Positions 6,284 to 7,548 of a stretch of DNA of 7,548 bases are shown here, piece after piece; position 1 is the stretch's first letter; each line of letters starts with the position of its first letter. Made by a program: the position numbers and the translations under genes. The stretch spans positions 1-7,548 of the forward strand of contig CAJPUK010000103.1 in the NCBI GenBank assembly GCA_905373785.1, in the 5' to 3' direction. The stretch comes from an uncultured Johnsonella sp. (GTDB taxonomy: Bacteria > Bacillota > Clostridia > Lachnospirales > Lachnospiraceae). A model generated the notes under the pieces. It was not told the origin of the DNA and did no database searches. It saw nothing but the letters and a program-made list of their open reading frames with translations.

Positions 6284-7515
6284 TACTTTCCTCCTTGGGC
6301 GGCAAAGAATATTTTTTCCAATTCTTTTAACTCTTCTCCGATATCATTATTATGCAAATAATCCCATCCTGCCCAGACAAACTTTTGATCCTTACTTATC
6401 TTATTATCAATTCCTTTTACAGTAGTCGGGAACTTACCCTCTCCGGCAAGCACTTCTCCCATCTCGCTTGAGAAGATAAAGTCAACAAGCGGCTTTATCT
6501 TATCCTTACTCTTAGTCTTGGTTAAGAGGAAAATAGGGCTGATTATAGCTCCCTCCTTTGGCCATACAAGCTCCAGCGGTCCTCCTTCTTTTGCCATCCA
6601 TGTAAAGAAGTAAGGCATAATAGTTACTGCAACTTTGCCTGATTTGTTGGTATTCTTAACCATCTGTGCCGGATGCATACTGCTAAGCAAAGACTTTCCA
6701 AGCTTTTCAACACCCTCTCTTCCATACATTGAGTTCATTCCAAGCATTATCGCATTAAAAAGATCCAGATCTCTTACCGGAAGTGATACCGAATTTTCAA
6801 ACTCGGGCTTTAAAAGATCCGCCCATGATCTTGGATACTCTCTGTCGCCAAGTACTTCTTTGTTAACCATAAATATAGCCGGCACTACTCCGATAATAGT
6901 ATACCTTTTCTTAGGATCTCTTAGGTCTATATAGTCATTTTCAAAGACCTCATTAATATGCTCCACTCCGGTTATATCGCTGAATGAACCGTCTTCCATA
7001 TATCTTCCCATAAGCTTTTTATCAAAGAAAAGTTCAAAACCTGCCGACATATATACATCATCCAGTTCATCTACGGATTTACTGTTTTCTATAACGGTCT
7101 TTATATCCCCGAGTCCCATAGTCGCAGCCTGTAAGTCAAGATTTACCTTATAATCCTGAGCGGATACAAAGGAATTCATCTTTTCTATTATTTGCATCTT
7201 GATGGGGCAGGGAAGTACTCCGGACACGCTGTAGAGCGCATCTTCGCTGTGTACCTTTACTGCTTCAAGACCGGTAGAAAAGTCTTTGGCTCTTTCCTTA
7301 TCCTCTATAATTGCAAGCATTTCTTTTTCAAAACTTTCAGCATCTATATGCTTTGATTTAAGGGCAAGCTCTACCGATATAGTCTTTCCTATTGTCTTTC
7401 TCATAAAATCGTTTCTTAAATTCTCAAAACCCTTTGACGCAAATAAATCTATAAGTTCAGGGTACTTTTCCGTAACATCATATACCTTATCTGTCATATT
7501 AAAATATTTATTCAT
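6283..7515 (-). CDS. Substrate-binding-protein-like protein without a signal peptide, with N-terminal helical domain
   Basis: This protein has 410 residues. From about residue 92 to the end it reads as an iron(III)/thiamine-type periplasmic-binding fold. Supporting stretches are LYSVSGVLPCPIKMQIIEKM, VVPAIFMVNKEVL at 210-222, PRSWADLLKPEF at 228-239, SVSLPVRDLDLFNAIM, VAVTIMPYFFTWMAKEGGP and a VDFIFSSEMGEVLAGEG C-terminal lobe. Residues 1-75 are instead a helical module (VYDVTEKYPELIDLFASKGF...) resembling DUF1858. There is no hydrophobic leader or lipobox, so the protein should be cytoplasmic, which is unusual for this fold. The ATG at 7515 is chosen because GGAGGA lies 5 nt upstream. A longer frame to 7539 would place that site inside the gene. 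It is the first visible gene of the operon. Any promoter lies in the last 30 bases or beyond the window. The ligand is unknown; C103 is its only cysteine. Confidence 0.85.
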   Translation of the reverse strand: MNKYFNMTDKVYDVTEKYPELIDLFASKGFENLRNDFMRKTIGKTISVELALKSKHIDAESFEKEMLAIIEDKERAKDFSTGLEAVKVHSEDALYSVSGVLPCPIKMQIIEKMNSFVSAQDYKVNLDLQAATMGLGDIKTVIENSKSVDELDDVYMSAGFELFFDKKLMGRYMEDGSFSDITGVEHINEVFENDYIDLRDPKKRYTIIGVVPAIFMVNKEVLGDREYPRSWADLLKPEFENSVSLPVRDLDLFNAIMLGMNSMYGREGVEKLGKSLLSSMHPAQMVKNTNKSGKVAVTIMPYFFTWMAKEGGPLELVWPKEGAIISPIFLLTKTKSKDKIKPLVDFIFSSEMGEVLAGEGKFPTTVKGIDNKISKDQKFVWAGWDYLHNNDIGEELKELEKIFFAAQGGK

Positions 7516-7520
7516 TATAA

Positions 7521-7526
7521 TCCTCC
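7521..7526 (-). promoter_or_regulatory. Ribosome binding site deciding the start of the first operon gene
   Basis: GGAGGA on the minus strand, 5 nt before the ATG at 7515, supports that start over the upstream in-frame start at 7539. The remaining bases to the window edge are AT-rich and could hold a -10 element (TATAGA on the minus strand), but too little is visible to call a promoter. Confidence 0.75.
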
Positions 7527-7548
7527 GATCTATAATCAAGTTAAAATC

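Noticed and set aside
1..7548. CRISPR arrays, tRNA or rRNA genes
   Set aside because: No regularly spaced direct repeats, no tRNA-like cloverleaf and no rRNA-like conserved stretch were seen by eye.

Overview
The window looks like a low-GC Bacillota chromosome, most likely Clostridia and possibly Lachnospiraceae. The grounds are AT-rich coding sequence, strong AGGAGG-type ribosome binding sites, tightly packed operons, an Rpn/PD-(D/E)XK 'transposase' gene of a type common in that group, and clostridial-style proteins. The genus is not determined.

Layout from left to right. (1) Positions 1-2777, minus strand: the DNA double-strand-break nuclease operon sbcD-sbcC. sbcC is cut by the window edge just after its zinc hook. 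(2) Positions 2778-3312: intergenic DNA containing a 16-bp palindrome and a small minus-strand gene (2991-3131) for a 46-residue single-pass membrane protein. (3) Positions 3313-4118, plus strand: an Rpn-family nuclease gene broken by a one-base frameshift in an A-run directly after the catalytic core, followed by a hairpin terminator. (4) Positions 4205-4549, minus strand: a badly decayed fragment of a peptide/nickel-type (SBP_bac_5) substrate-binding protein gene. (5) Positions 4580-7515, minus strand: a compact three-gene operon with gene junctions of 0 or 1 nt. In transcription order it encodes a substrate-binding-protein-like protein with no signal peptide, a HypB/UreG-like GTPase with paired cysteines, and a single-domain ABC ATPase with no membrane segments.

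The three-gene operon is the most interesting part. A substrate-binding fold that appears to stay in the cytoplasm, a GTPase of the nickel-insertase type and a soluble ABC ATPase, with no permease in the window, look more like a metal-cofactor delivery or metalloenzyme-activation machine than a transporter. The first and third proteins also appear to share a small helical N-terminal module resembling DUF1858, which could be a docking domain. The decayed SBP_bac_5 gene directly downstream suggests that the operon was once linked to a peptide/nickel importer that this strain has lost. The function is inferred; the substrate and target are not known from the sequence.
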